DNA of 64,000 nt from assembly GCA_023511455.1 (NCBI GenBank), contig JAIMBJ010000018.1, positions 1-64,000 on the forward strand, written 5' to 3'. The notes below the pieces were generated by a model. The model had not been told where the DNA came from, made no database searches, and saw only the letters and a program-made list of their open reading frames with translations. A program made the position numbers and the translations under genes. Each line of letters starts with the position of its first letter. Position 1 is the stretch's first letter. The DNA comes from Bacillota bacterium (GTDB taxonomy: Bacteria; Armatimonadota; HRBIN16). Of the stretch, positions 10,996 to 18,648 are shown piece after piece.

Positions 10996-11244
10996 TTAAC
11001 GCCCGTAGTTTGCTGCAGGAGCCTGCTGCTGGCGGGCGTTATACTCCAGCCACTGCTTGACCTGGGGCGGTACGTTGGGGTTGCTCTGAACTGCTCCAAT
11101 CTGATGTTCCAGCGCGGTCGCTTTTCGGGCTGCCTCAGGGGTTACCTTGCCTCCCGGCATTTGCCGCAAACTCCACACTGCCACCGCCACAGCCAGCACG
11201 ACGACTGCCCCAAGCACCAGCAACGCCATTTTCTGTCTGTCCAT
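10996..11244 (-). CDS. Small single-pass membrane protein, function unknown
   Basis: 82 residues from the ATG at 11244, preferred because GGAGG lies 6 nt upstream; a longer frame from 11274 has no ribosome site. MDRQKM is followed by one hydrophobic helix (about 7-25, MALLVLGAVVVLAVAVAVW) and a soluble tail rich in Ala, Gln and Pro. It lies 55 nt downstream of a DUF1559 pseudopilin in the same direction and is probably co-transcribed with it. Small membrane proteins often accompany such pseudopilin genes. No family is recognised. Confidence 0.6.
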   Translation of the reverse strand: MDRQKMALLVLGAVVVLAVAVAVWSLRQMPGGKVTPEAARKATALEHQIGAVQSNPNVPPQVKQWLEYNARQQQAPAANYGR

Positions 11245-11262
11245 TGTAGCCTCCATCGAGAA

Positions 11263-11286
11263 GGGGACAGGCATACGCCTGCCCCC
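11263..11286 (-). terminator. Hairpin between the pseudopilin and the small membrane protein gene
   Basis: On the minus strand GGGGGCAGGC and GCCTGTCCCC pair around GTAT with one bulge. No long T-run follows, so it is at best a partial terminator or an mRNA-stabilising hairpin that reduces expression of the downstream gene. Confidence 0.4.
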
Positions 11287-11299
11287 TCTCAGTCACGGA

Positions 11300-12205
11300 T
11301 TACCGCCCACTGCGCGGCGCAAAGTAGAATTGGGCATCCGGTTTGTTCTTCACGCAGCCGGCGATAGGCGAACCAGGCATCTCCTGGTTCATGTTGCCCC
11401 ACGAGTTGGAGCAGGCGTTGTGGCCGGGATACGTCTCGGTGCTGTACATTCGGTTAGACCCCCTCACCGTCTTCACATGCCCGTCGACGAGCGCCACGAC
11501 AGTGGTGCCGTTGTAGCGGTCCTGTGCTTTGCGCCAGCCGAAGGTAGGACCAAACTCACCCGTGTTATTGGCGGTCTCATCGAACGATTCGTTGAGCAGG
11601 ATCAACTGAGCTGGCTCGGCGAAGCTCGCCAATCGTCCCGGCTGCGCCAGGTCCTCGCTACAGTTGTACCAGCCCTGCGGGCAACCCCAGTCGTAAGCCC
11701 AGAAGACATGCGAGATGGAACCGTTCATAGCATAGGAAAAGATGGGCGCTTGCGGAGTTGTCTTGCAGTTGTTCGGGTCGCCGCCGCAGATATCGGACAG
11801 ACGCACCCCTGCGCCGTCCACCGACGGAGCGGTTTTGCTCCACGCCGGCGACACGACGATACTGGCGAACTCTCGCCAGTTATCGGGGTGGTAAGGGTCA
11901 AACCAGCTGCCATCCGGGTTGCGTCGCTTCTCACCACCGTTCTTGGTGTAGGGATACACCAGTTCCGGCCAGTGCCAGAGACCGCCATCCGGATGCCCCC
12001 CTCCTATAGTGGGGCAGAGCGTCTCATCGTAGTCCTGCGCATACATCTGGTGCGCCAACGCCAGCTGCTTCAGGTTACTGATGCTTTTCGCCTTGCGGGC
12101 GTTTTCCCGTGCCTGTGCGAACACGGGGAACAGAATCGCCGCCAGTATCGCGATAATCGCGATAACCACCAGCAATTCGATGAGCGTAAAGGCGTGTCGT
12201 TTCAT
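11300..12205 (-). CDS. DUF1559-type prepilin-like protein 1
   Basis: 301 residues. The N-terminus [16 protein letters not shown] is a type IV prepilin/pseudopilin signal: a short basic leader, Phe+1, Glu+5, then a hydrophobic helix (about 6-27). The cleavage residue is Ala rather than the usual Gly. The C-terminal motif LVDGHVKTV is the DGH signature of the DUF1559 family, which is strongly expanded in Planctomycetota and Armatimonadota. The mature protein should be exported by a type II/IV assembly machine whose genes are not here. GGAGGG lies 8 nt before the ATG. Its role is unknown; such proteins are presumed surface fibre or pseudopilus subunits. Confidence 0.9.
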   Translation of the reverse strand: MKRHAFTLIELLVVIAIIAILAAILFPVFAQARENARKAKSISNLKQLALAHQMYAQDYDETLCPTIGGGHPDGGLWHWPELVYPYTKNGGEKRRNPDGSWFDPYHPDNWREFASIVVSPAWSKTAPSVDGAGVRLSDICGGDPNNCKTTPQAPIFSYAMNGSISHVFWAYDWGCPQGWYNCSEDLAQPGRLASFAEPAQLILLNESFDETANNTGEFGPTFGWRKAQDRYNGTTVVALVDGHVKTVRGSNRMYSTETYPGHNACSNSWGNMNQEMPGSPIAGCVKNKPDAQFYFAPRSGR

Positions 12206-12445
12206 GTTTGCACCCTCCCAGCATTTTGAGTTTTGAAGTTTCTTGAGCAGTTACCCGGGCCGACGGCCCATCCACGGGCTGAATAGAACTACATCAGACA
12301 TGCGATGACTATTCAGCAATCTGGTGTGTCATATCACCTCCCTTACTCAAGCGTTTTATCCATTGTTTAGCCCTTTCTACTCTTTACAGACACGGCTGGA
12401 GCAGGGCGAGATGTCTTATGCCGTTATTGACTGCAATAAAAGAGG

Positions 12446-12473
12446 ATAATACTGTCATTCAATTACAACTCAA
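12446..12473 (-). promoter_or_regulatory. Probable promoter of DUF1559 gene 1
   Basis: TTGAGT (12473-12468), a 16-bp spacer and TATTAT (12451-12446) on the minus strand. Confidence 0.45.
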
Positions 12474-12605
12474 ATGAATAGTTCATGCTTTTTCTGTGGT
12501 ATCTTAGGTATCTCTTTACTGTGCTATGTAAGTAACGCGTTTTAGTAGTTTCAATATATCATAGCAGTCCGTGTTTGTCAAGGAATTTTTGCCCCCGCGG
12601 CGGAA

Positions 12606-12619
12606 ATTTTTCGAAAAAT
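12606..12619. repeat. Perfect 14-bp palindrome ATTTTTCGAAAAAT
   Basis: It lies 31 bp before the best AMMECR1 start and could be an operator or a small hairpin. It is the only long dyad in this region. Confidence 0.5.
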
Positions 12620-12649
12620 CGCAGAAATGCAGGTTTTGCGGGGTGGAAT

Positions 12650-13171
12650 TTGAGGAGCATTCTGTCCTGGGCAGTTGCCCTGCGTCTGGCACGCGGGGCT
12701 CTGGAAGCATCCGTTCGCGGCAAGGCGTACCGCCTGCCTCGCGACCTGCCGGTGGAGCTCACCACGCGACGGGCAGGAGCCTTCATCACTCTGGTTCGTG
12801 ACGGTCAACTGCGCGCCTGCTGGGGCACTCTCGAACCTCAACACCGCCATCTGGCGGACGAGATTGTGGCGGCGGCGCAGGGCGTGTGCACCCGCGATGT
12901 CCGCTTTCCGCCCCTGCGCCCGGACGAGGTGCGCTACCTGAAAATCATCCTGAGTATCGTGGATAGTCCTCCAGAACCCGCCGACCCCACTCGCGTCCGC
13001 CCACGTGAGCATGGGGTTCTGGTACGCAACGGCGAGCGCAGTGCGGTGGTGCTTCCACATGAGGGGCGCACAGTACGCAGGATGCTGGCGATTGCGCGAC
13101 AAAAGGCGGGTATCCGCCATGCAGAACCGATAGAGGTGTATGTCTTCAGGGTGCAGACTTTCAGCGAGTGA
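12650..13171 (+). CDS. AMMECR1 domain protein (AmmeMemoRadiSam system protein A type)
   Basis: About 173 residues. Conserved AMMECR1 motifs are visible: GAFITLVRDGQLRACWGTLEP (family GxFVTLxxxGxLRGCIGTLxP), the TRDVRFPPLRPDEV block and VVLPHEG. In many prokaryotes the AMMECR1 gene sits with a Memo-like protein and a radical SAM enzyme, but neither partner is here. The start is uncertain: the frame is open from a TTG at 12575, but homology begins near WAVALRLARGALEA, so TTG 12650 is preferred although its ribosome site (GGGGTGG) is weak. It ends 2 bp from the convergent DUF1385 gene. The biochemical activity of the family is not established. Confidence 0.85.
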   Translation: MRSILSWAVALRLARGALEASVRGKAYRLPRDLPVELTTRRAGAFITLVRDGQLRACWGTLEPQHRHLADEIVAAAQGVCTRDVRFPPLRPDEVRYLKIILSIVDSPPEPADPTRVRPREHGVLVRNGERSAVVLPHEGRTVRRMLAIARQKAGIRHAEPIEVYVFRVQTFSE

Positions 13172-13173
13172 GC

Positions 13174-14085
13174 CTACGCCACTGCAACTGGCTCCTCATT
13201 CACCCGTTGCTCCTGTTCCACCACCGCCTGCAGTGCGCGCAGGGCGACCTCGATCTGCGCCTCCTCCGGCTCGCGCGTGGTGATTCGCTGGCTCCACAGC
13301 CCGGGCGCCAGCAGCCAGCGCGTCCAGCGCGATTCCTTGTATCTGCCTGCAAACTTAATGACCTCGTAGGCAACACCCGCCACCAGCGGCAACAACGCAA
13401 TGTGCAACGGGATACGCAACCAGATGGGTGGGCGACCGGTGAGCGAGAACACAAATATCGCCAGAATCAAAACCACCATCACAAAGCTGGTGCCGCAGCG
13501 GGGATGGATGCGCGACTGCTGTTTCGCGTTTTCCATCGTGAGGGGCAGACCAGCTTCCAGGGTGTTAATGGCTTTATGCTCCGCACCGTGGTATTGAAAC
13601 ACCCGCCGGATCTCCTTCAGGTTCCCCACCGCCACCACGTATCCGAGAAACAGCGCGATGCGCAGGATGCCGTCCAGCATGTTCAACAATACGGGATTCT
13701 TCCACGGCAGCAGCTGGGTGAGGGTGGTCGGTAAGGCTACAAATAGCCCCAGCCCAATCAGAAGCCCCACCACCATAGTGGAGCCGATGGCGAGGTCGTT
13801 GATGCGCTTTTGCTGCACGGTTTGCGTCTGCTCTTCGAGCTGGACATCGGCAGAGAAGCGCAGGGCGCGGATGCCCAGCGCCATGGCGTCCAGCAGGGCG
13901 AGCGTCCCTCGCAGGAAGGGGCGATTCAACCACTTCAACCGCGCCAGCCACGAATTGGCAAGGTCTTCCAGTTTCACCACGATGTCGCCATTGGGGTGGC
14001 GGCACGCTACGGCAAAATAGCGCGGGCTGCGCATCATCACGCCTTCGATGACGGCTTGCCCGCCGTATTGCAGATTCTGGTTCAT
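13174..14085 (-). CDS. DUF1385 (YqhQ-like) membrane protein
   Basis: 303 residues. The start MNQNLQYGGQAVIEGVMMRSP is the family signature, followed by a soluble segment and several hydrophobic helices (around residues 95-125, 140-165 and 205-250). GGGAGGG precedes the ATG. It follows rpmE on the same strand by 30 nt; rpmE, a DUF1385 gene and often prmC/prfA are neighbours in many bacteria, but prmC and prfA are missing here. Function is not established; a metal or lipid-related membrane role has been suggested for relatives. Confidence 0.9.
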   Translation of the reverse strand: MNQNLQYGGQAVIEGVMMRSPRYFAVACRHPNGDIVVKLEDLANSWLARLKWLNRPFLRGTLALLDAMALGIRALRFSADVQLEEQTQTVQQKRINDLAIGSTMVVGLLIGLGLFVALPTTLTQLLPWKNPVLLNMLDGILRIALFLGYVVAVGNLKEIRRVFQYHGAEHKAINTLEAGLPLTMENAKQQSRIHPRCGTSFVMVVLILAIFVFSLTGRPPIWLRIPLHIALLPLVAGVAYEVIKFAGRYKESRWTRWLLAPGLWSQRITTREPEEAQIEVALRALQAVVEQEQRVNEEPVAVA

Positions 14086-14115
14086 CGCGCCCTCCCTGTG
14101 GGCAGTGGAATCTCG

Positions 14116-14319
14116 CTAGCCCTGCAGTCCATATTTGCGCAGGAACCGCTCCACGCGCCCGCCGGTATCCACAATCTTCTGCTTACCCGTAAAGAACGGG
14201 TGGCACTTCGAGCAGATTTCGACGTGAATCTCCTCCTTGAGCGAGCGGGTGGTAAAGGTGTTCCCGCAGGCGCAGGTTACCGTCGCGATTTTGTATTCTG
14301 GATGGATGCCTTGCTTCAT
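14116..14319 (-). CDS. rpmE: 50S ribosomal protein L31, zinc-binding type
   Basis: 67 residues starting MKQGIHPEY, the standard L31 N-terminus. Four cysteines (Cys16, Cys18, Cys36, Cys39) form the zinc site of the C+ type of L31, a protein of the large subunit central protuberance near 5S rRNA. GGGAGGG lies 9 nt before the ATG, and an extended -10 promoter lies upstream. Zinc-limited bacteria can swap this form for a cysteine-free paralogue; none is in the window. Confidence 0.97.
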   Translation of the reverse strand: MKQGIHPEYKIATVTCACGNTFTTRSLKEEIHVEICSKCHPFFTGKQKIVDTGGRVERFLRKYGLQG

Positions 14320-14363
14320 CCTGAGTATCCCTCCCTTATTATCGGCAAGCTGACCACTCGCAG

Positions 14364-14393
14364 ATTATACCACAGCGGGCTAAGGAAACTCAA
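14364..14393 (-). promoter_or_regulatory. Promoter of rpmE-DUF1385
   Basis: On the minus strand TTGAGT (14393-14388), an 18-bp spacer ending in TGG and a consensus TATAAT (14369-14364), so it also has an extended -10 TGn motif. Confidence 0.75.
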
Positions 14394-14426
14394 AGAGAGA
14401 AGAAGGAGGCATCTCCTATGTTGCAG

Positions 14427-14504
14427 GGAGGGCGAACCTCCGGGAGAGCCGACATCCTCTCAGGCCGGGAGGTATATGACGGCTCGACAGGAGCCTCGCC
14501 TTCC
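14427..14504. repeat. REP/MITE-like imperfect hairpin repeat
   Basis: A 25-nt left arm (14427-14451, GGAGGGCGAACCTCCGGGAG...) matches the reverse complement of the right arm (14480-14504) at 19 of 25 positions. An inner CCTC/GAGG stem extends the hairpin across the whole 78 nt. Sequences of this GGCGA(G/A)...GCCG type are, from general knowledge, often scattered between genes in Armatimonadota and Planctomycetota. Only one copy lies in this window. Confidence 0.6.
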
Positions 14505-14593
14505 ACCTGGTACTTGACATCGCACACGCTACGTGGGACAACCACAACGTTTCCCGTGACCGGGCGTGGAGACCTGCACGACCCCCTGAACCC

Positions 14594-15325
14594 TTACTGC
14601 GGACAGTTTGGATGCCAGAAGTCCCCACCGGGAATGGGGTAGCGACGGATAAGCTCAACGCCAGAGTAGGGTTCGCCACACGGGTTCGACAGCCATGTGC
14701 CCTGACTCAGCCACTTGGCGTGACCGTCAAAGAACATCGCGTTACACCCACCCGAATGCCGACGCATTGCCAGCACGGGCTGTCCATAGCCGGGCTTGTC
14801 ATACAGGTTCTTGGGGGGCTCGTACCACGAGTCGTCAAACGGGTCGCCCTTCTCGGTGACAATCACGATGTCCGCCGGGTTGTCGATGGCTGCTTGAGGC
14901 AAACACTCCCCGGCGCGGTTTGCCACGTAGGAGCGCGGCACGTAGGGCTTACCGTCCTGCCCGTTCTCCAAAATATGCGGGACTCTGCCTGCGTCGGAAG
15001 GGCACACCAGTAACGCTCCGCCCATGCGCGTGTAAGGCAAAATCTGGTTCCACCAGCGGTTCTCGCGCGTTGCGCCCAGCGGGGCGGCGGGATAGCACCT
15101 GCTCAGCCGACTGTTATGCCCGAAGAAGAAACTCAGCCCATCCGAATCTTCCATGTACATGGTCAGCGCGATGCCCAGCTGGCGCATGTTGGAGAGGCAG
15201 CTGGCTTGCCGTGCCTTCTCTCGCGCCTGCGAGAAAACGGGGAACAGAATCGCTGCGAGGATAGCGAGAATGGCAATCACCACTAGAAGTTCAATGAGAG
15301 TGAACGCTTTTGTCATCAAACGCAC
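14594..15325 (-). CDS. DUF1559-type prepilin-like protein 2
   Basis: 243 residues from a GTG start at 15325, chosen because AGGAGG lies 6 nt upstream; an ATG three codons later is the alternative. [19 protein letters not shown] is a prepilin signal with Ala at -1, Phe+1 and Glu+5. The C-terminal third has the DUF1559 motif [10 protein letters not shown]. The central region carries paired cysteines (VCPSDAG, and LSRCYP further upstream). It is a standalone gene with its own promoter, divergent from the hydrolase. Presumed exported fibre or pseudopilus-like subunit; role unknown. Confidence 0.9.
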   Translation of the reverse strand: MRLMTKAFTLIELLVVIAILAILAAILFPVFSQAREKARQASCLSNMRQLGIALTMYMEDSDGLSFFFGHNSRLSRCYPAAPLGATRENRWWNQILPYTRMGGALLVCPSDAGRVPHILENGQDGKPYVPRSYVANRAGECLPQAAIDNPADIVIVTEKGDPFDDSWYEPPKNLYDKPGYGQPVLAMRRHSGGCNAMFFDGHAKWLSQGTWLSNPCGEPYSGVELIRRYPIPGGDFWHPNCPQ

Positions 15326-15355
15326 CGTTTTCCTCCTCCATACTGCGTCGCGAGT

Positions 15356-15364
15356 ATTGTATCA
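15356..15364 (-). promoter_or_regulatory. Extended -10 promoter of DUF1559 gene 2
   Basis: TGATACAAT on the minus strand (TGn plus TACAAT), about 30 nt before the GTG start. No convincing -35 box is seen at the right spacing. Confidence 0.5.
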
Positions 15365-15571
15365 TAATGTCAAGCGTAGAAAAGGCGCACAAAAATCTAC
15401 TTTCGACGGTCTCGATTGTTAAGAAGAGGTTGTCACCCATTGTCTGGGTCAAGCAACGCCCGGCTGAGCCGTTTATCTCTTCGCGCTCCAATGGAGGATG
15501 ACTGTCCACATCAGCCGAAACACTGAATACATCGCGTTCCAATGCACGTGAAAAACCGAAGGAGGGTGGTC

Positions 15572-16726
15572 ATGGCACGCACTTATCAGCATCTGGGTGT
15601 CTACAGCGACTGGTTCGACGCCGCGAATAAGGCACACAAGCTGTATCCTGTCCCCCCACCGGGCAAAGAGACGCAGGAGCGGCTGCGAGAGATGCTGGGT
15701 TTTCACTTCGAGGAGGAACGTCCGCGCGCGGTGAAGGTGGAGCGCCGCTGGGAGCGCGATGGACTGCTGGGTGAGGAGGTCTCCTGGTCGGTGGGATATG
15801 GTCCGCGCACGGTGGCTTGGGTACTGAAACCCGAAGGGGCGAAGGAGCCGTTGCCAGGCGTGCTTGCCCTGCATGACCACGGCGGCTTCAAGTATTACGG
15901 TAAGGAGAAAATCGCTGACGGCCCCGACGAGACGCACCTCATGCTGCAACCGTTCCGTGAGGAGTACTACGGAGGGCGGGCTTTTGCCAACGCGCTGGCA
16001 AAAGAGGGCTTCGTGGTGCTGGTGTCCGACACCTTCCTGTGGGGCAGCCGAAAGTTTCCGCTGGAGACCATCGCTGAAACCGATGCCAATGCCCGTGAGT
16101 TGCTGTCCAGCTGGGACGAAGAGAACCCAACGGCGGAGATGATTGCCCGTTACAACAGCATTGCGGCGCAGCACGAGCATCTCGTCGAGAAGTACTGCCA
16201 CCTGCTGGGTACCACGCTGGCGGGTGTGGTGAGCTACGAAGACCGCGTGGCGGTGAACTACCTGCGTTCGCGCAAAGACGTGCAGTCGGACGCTATCGGC
16301 TGCATTGGGCTATCGGGAGGAGGGGCGCGCTCCGCCCTGCTGCAGGCGACGTGCGAATATATCCGCGCCGCGGTCATCGTGGGCATGATGAACACCTTCG
16401 AACAGACGCTCGACCACAACGTGGTGACCCACACCTGGATGGTGCTGCCTTGGGGCTGGGCACGTTACGGCGACTGGTCAGACATTGCCGCCTGCCGTGC
16501 ACCGTCGCCGCTGATGGTGCAGTATGATATCGACGACTCCCTGTTTACCCCTGAGGGCATGCGTGCGGCAGACCGCCGAATCCGCGCACATTACCGCCGC
16601 GTGGGCGCACCGAAAAACTACGTGGGCGAGTTCTACCCGGGCGGGCACAAGTTCGACTTGGAGATGCAAGCCAGCGCGTTTGCCTGGCTCAAGAAGCAGC
16701 TGGGATCAGTCAGCGTCAGCAGCTGA
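15572..16726 (+). CDS. Dienelactone-hydrolase-like alpha/beta hydrolase
   Basis: 384 residues from the ATG at 15572, which has AAGGAGGG 7 nt upstream; an earlier in-frame ATG at 15542 lacks such a site. The nucleophile elbow is GLSGGG (Ser about 246), with a likely acid in VQYDIDDSLF and histidine in GGHKFD. LALHDHGGFKYYGKEK is the oxyanion-hole segment. It fits the Abhydrolase_7/acetyl-xylan-esterase-like group common beside glycan-degradation genes. No signal peptide, so cytosolic. The substrate is not clear: an ester such as acetylated sugar is likely, a lactone possible. Confidence 0.85.
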   Translation: MARTYQHLGVYSDWFDAANKAHKLYPVPPPGKETQERLREMLGFHFEEERPRAVKVERRWERDGLLGEEVSWSVGYGPRTVAWVLKPEGAKEPLPGVLALHDHGGFKYYGKEKIADGPDETHLMLQPFREEYYGGRAFANALAKEGFVVLVSDTFLWGSRKFPLETIAETDANARELLSSWDEENPTAEMIARYNSIAAQHEHLVEKYCHLLGTTLAGVVSYEDRVAVNYLRSRKDVQSDAIGCIGLSGGGARSALLQATCEYIRAAVIVGMMNTFEQTLDHNVVTHTWMVLPWGWARYGDWSDIAACRAPSPLMVQYDIDDSLFTPEGMRAADRRIRAHYRRVGAPKNYVGEFYPGGHKFDLEMQASAFAWLKKQLGSVSVSS

Positions 16727-16833
16727 AGCCGCGCCCCTGCAAACGGCACCCTGCTCTGGCAGGCTGGCTTTTGTGGAGAAGAACGGCTTTAACTGCTGAC
16801 GGTGTTCGAAATTGGTGGTTGGAGGGATAGATA

Positions 16834-16911
16834 ACCTAACCCCCTTGCCCCCTTCCCTGCGAAAGGAAAGGGAAAGCCCCTCTCCGCGTAGGAGATGGGA
16901 CGGGTGGGACA
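16834..16911. repeat. Intergenic hairpin repeat of the CCTAACCCCC...CCCCTTCCC type
   Basis: The intergenic stretch 16727-17051 has no gene. Its centre has CCTAACCCCCTTGCCCCCTTCCC followed by the complementary AAAGGGAAAGCCCC, then a second stem CTCTCCGCG...GGAGATGGGA. Such C-rich then G-rich dispersed hairpins are familiar in thermophilic and filamentous bacteria, from general knowledge. Only this copy is seen in the window. Confidence 0.5.
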
Positions 16912-17051
16912 GACAACAGTTGGCAAGTGGGCGCATCCTTCTCTACGTCCGCGTGGAGCCAGTGTCATCACCGTGAGGGCACTGCGTACATAAGGTGGAG
17001 GGATTGCTGCTTCTGCTATGTGGCAACAGCGCAACAGAGAGGAGATAACCT

Positions 17052-17891
17052 ATGAGAAAAAAGATGCTCTTGCTGCTTGTGCTTACATGGGGTATTTCGT
17101 ACAGTGTTGAGGCACAACCAGCACCGGGGTGGGTGGTACCTCACGTTCTTAAGCTTTCGCAAATTGCGCCTGCCGAACTGCAGCAGGCTTGCCTGTGGCT
17201 CGAGCAGCGTAAGATGAAAGAGGCCCGGAGTGCCTTTGAAGAGTTGCTCAAGAAAGACAACCGCAGTTATGTGGCAGCCTTTGGTTGGCTGCAAACAACA
17301 ACTGCTGAGGAGCGGAAGAGACTATCCCGTTCCTACGAGGAGGTTTTGAAGCAGTCCCCTACAGCAATGGATTACTTCAAGGCATCCATCCTATACCTTT
17401 ATTTGGCCTATGATACTGACGACTTCATAAAGCGTGATGCACTTTTCCGCCGCTGGGGAGAGTACGCCCGCAAAGCATACCAGTTGGATCCAAACCCGTA
17501 CATGGTGATTCTGTTTGATAACTGCCCAGTGCCGGGGCTACACAAGATGTTCGAAGAGCAGATGGGCTCCATCCTTGGGGAAGAGTCTATGCGCGTCTAC
17601 CTGCAGGCGAAACAACGTCGCTGGCAGTTCGACAAGCTGCCTCCGGTCAAGCATGTGGATCTGCATCGTTTGCAACTGCTCCGCGCTATAGTAGGCTTAG
17701 CTTACCCCAAGGTTCTCACCGCTGAAGGAGGATGGATAGTCGAGAATAAGCCGGATCCCACAGATCCGCAGCGCATTCAGGTTCTGGGGCGTTACACCCC
17801 ACACGGAACGAGAATACGGGAGTACTTCCGAAAGTGGGTAAATGCTATTGATCAAGCTCTGATGAGTCGCAGAAGCCAAAATCGCAACTGA
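17052..17891 (+). CDS. Secreted protein with TPR-like helices, function unknown
   Basis: 279 residues. A signal peptide (about 1-22, MRKKMLLLLVLTWGIS...VEAQ) precedes an alpha-helical body. The segment LQQACLWLEQRKMKEARSAFEELLKKDNRSYVAAFGWLQ (residues about 49-85) reads like a tetratricopeptide pair. Ribosome site GAGGAG is 7 nt before the ATG. The gene stands alone and has somewhat lower GC than its neighbours. No enzyme motif is seen. It may be a periplasmic scaffold; no function is assigned. Confidence 0.65.
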   Translation: MRKKMLLLLVLTWGISYSVEAQPAPGWVVPHVLKLSQIAPAELQQACLWLEQRKMKEARSAFEELLKKDNRSYVAAFGWLQTTTAEERKRLSRSYEEVLKQSPTAMDYFKASILYLYLAYDTDDFIKRDALFRRWGEYARKAYQLDPNPYMVILFDNCPVPGLHKMFEEQMGSILGEESMRVYLQAKQRRWQFDKLPPVKHVDLHRLQLLRAIVGLAYPKVLTAEGGWIVENKPDPTDPQRIQVLGRYTPHGTRIREYFRKWVNAIDQALMSRRSQNRN

Positions 17892-17973
17892 AGCGGCGAG
17901 AGATACAGGTGGAGTATCAAACATACGACAAGCAACGCGACACGGACCTCCCTGTCCATGCCGCATTGCTGTC

Positions 17974-18495
17974 TTACCCCCTGGGCTGAGCAAGGGGGGT
18001 ATGCTTCTTCTGGCAGTTGGCGCATAGCGGGCGACCGTAGCGATTCTCGGACAACTTGTACACGCCCTCGGTGATGGTGACGCCGCAGTCAGAACAGCGC
18101 AGTTCGCGAAGACGCTCCTCCCGCTCGCGCAACGCGCCAACCGGCGCATCTACCGGATGCACGACCCCACCTTCCGACAGCTCGGGCGCAAACTGCGTGC
18201 CGAACCCCGCCACCGCCAGCGCACGACCGATGGCGCCGGTTTCCGCCTTCTCGATGAAGTCCGCGAACCCCTCGCGCGTCTCCATCTTTGTGCCGGTCGC
18301 CAGCACATTGCCCTGCTCGTCTAACACCCGCGCCCGGAAGATAGCGATACCGCGCTCCGCGTCGATCTCCAGCGGCTCGGTCTCGATGCGCCACTCCGGA
18401 TGCTCCTCGCGGAACCAGACCAGCCGCGCCGCTACGGGCAGGTAGTAGCGCCCTCCCTGCACCTTAATCAAGTACCGCTTGACGTTGAAAGCCAT
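17974..18495 (-). CDS. Rad52/Erf-like single-strand-annealing candidate with C-terminal zinc ribbon
   Basis: 173 residues from ATG 18495 (AGGAGG 11 nt upstream). The core ETREGFADFIEKAETGAIGRALAVAGFGTQ resembles the conserved segment of phage Erf/Rad52-like annealing proteins and of uncharacterised proteins in Firmicutes and Chloroflexi. The C-terminus has CSDCGV and CANCQKK, a four-cysteine zinc ribbon. It is a lone gene with a good promoter and a leader of about 115 nt, with no phage genes around. The Rad52-like reading is a motif-level judgement, not proven. Confidence 0.5.
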   Translation of the reverse strand: MAFNVKRYLIKVQGGRYYLPVAARLVWFREEHPEWRIETEPLEIDAERGIAIFRARVLDEQGNVLATGTKMETREGFADFIEKAETGAIGRALAVAGFGTQFAPELSEGGVVHPVDAPVGALREREERLRELRCSDCGVTITEGVYKLSENRYGRPLCANCQKKHTPLAQPRG

Positions 18496-18618
18496 CTCTG
18501 GTGCTTCCTCCTGAATAAAGTGAAATATCCCTCCCCAGCGGGGCACCCGCTATGGGGACGTCCCGCAGCCACACAACGACATCAGTGCCGGCGTATGGGC
18601 TCTTGCCATAGCACTACA

Positions 18619-18648
18619 ATTATATCACTTTTTGTATACCTATTTCAA
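18619..18648 (-). promoter_or_regulatory. Promoter of the Rad52-like gene
   Basis: TTGAAA (18648-18643), an 18-bp spacer and TATAAT (18624-18619) on the minus strand. The -35 box lies inside the last codons of the upstream glycoside hydrolase. Confidence 0.75.

Larger units (their letters stand above)
12206..12649. other. 444-bp AT-rich intergenic region between divergent genes
   Basis: No gene is seen here. Composition is much more AT-rich than the neighbours. It holds a probable minus-strand promoter (12446-12473) giving the pseudopilin an untranslated leader of about 235 nt, and a 14-bp palindrome (12606-12619). The long leader may carry regulatory RNA structure, but no known riboswitch was recognised. 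Confidence 0.6.

Noticed and set aside
14418-14642. A 74-codon plus-strand frame over the hairpin repeat
   Set aside because: It crosses the REP-like hairpin and the 3' end of a supported pseudopilin gene; no homology or ribosome site.
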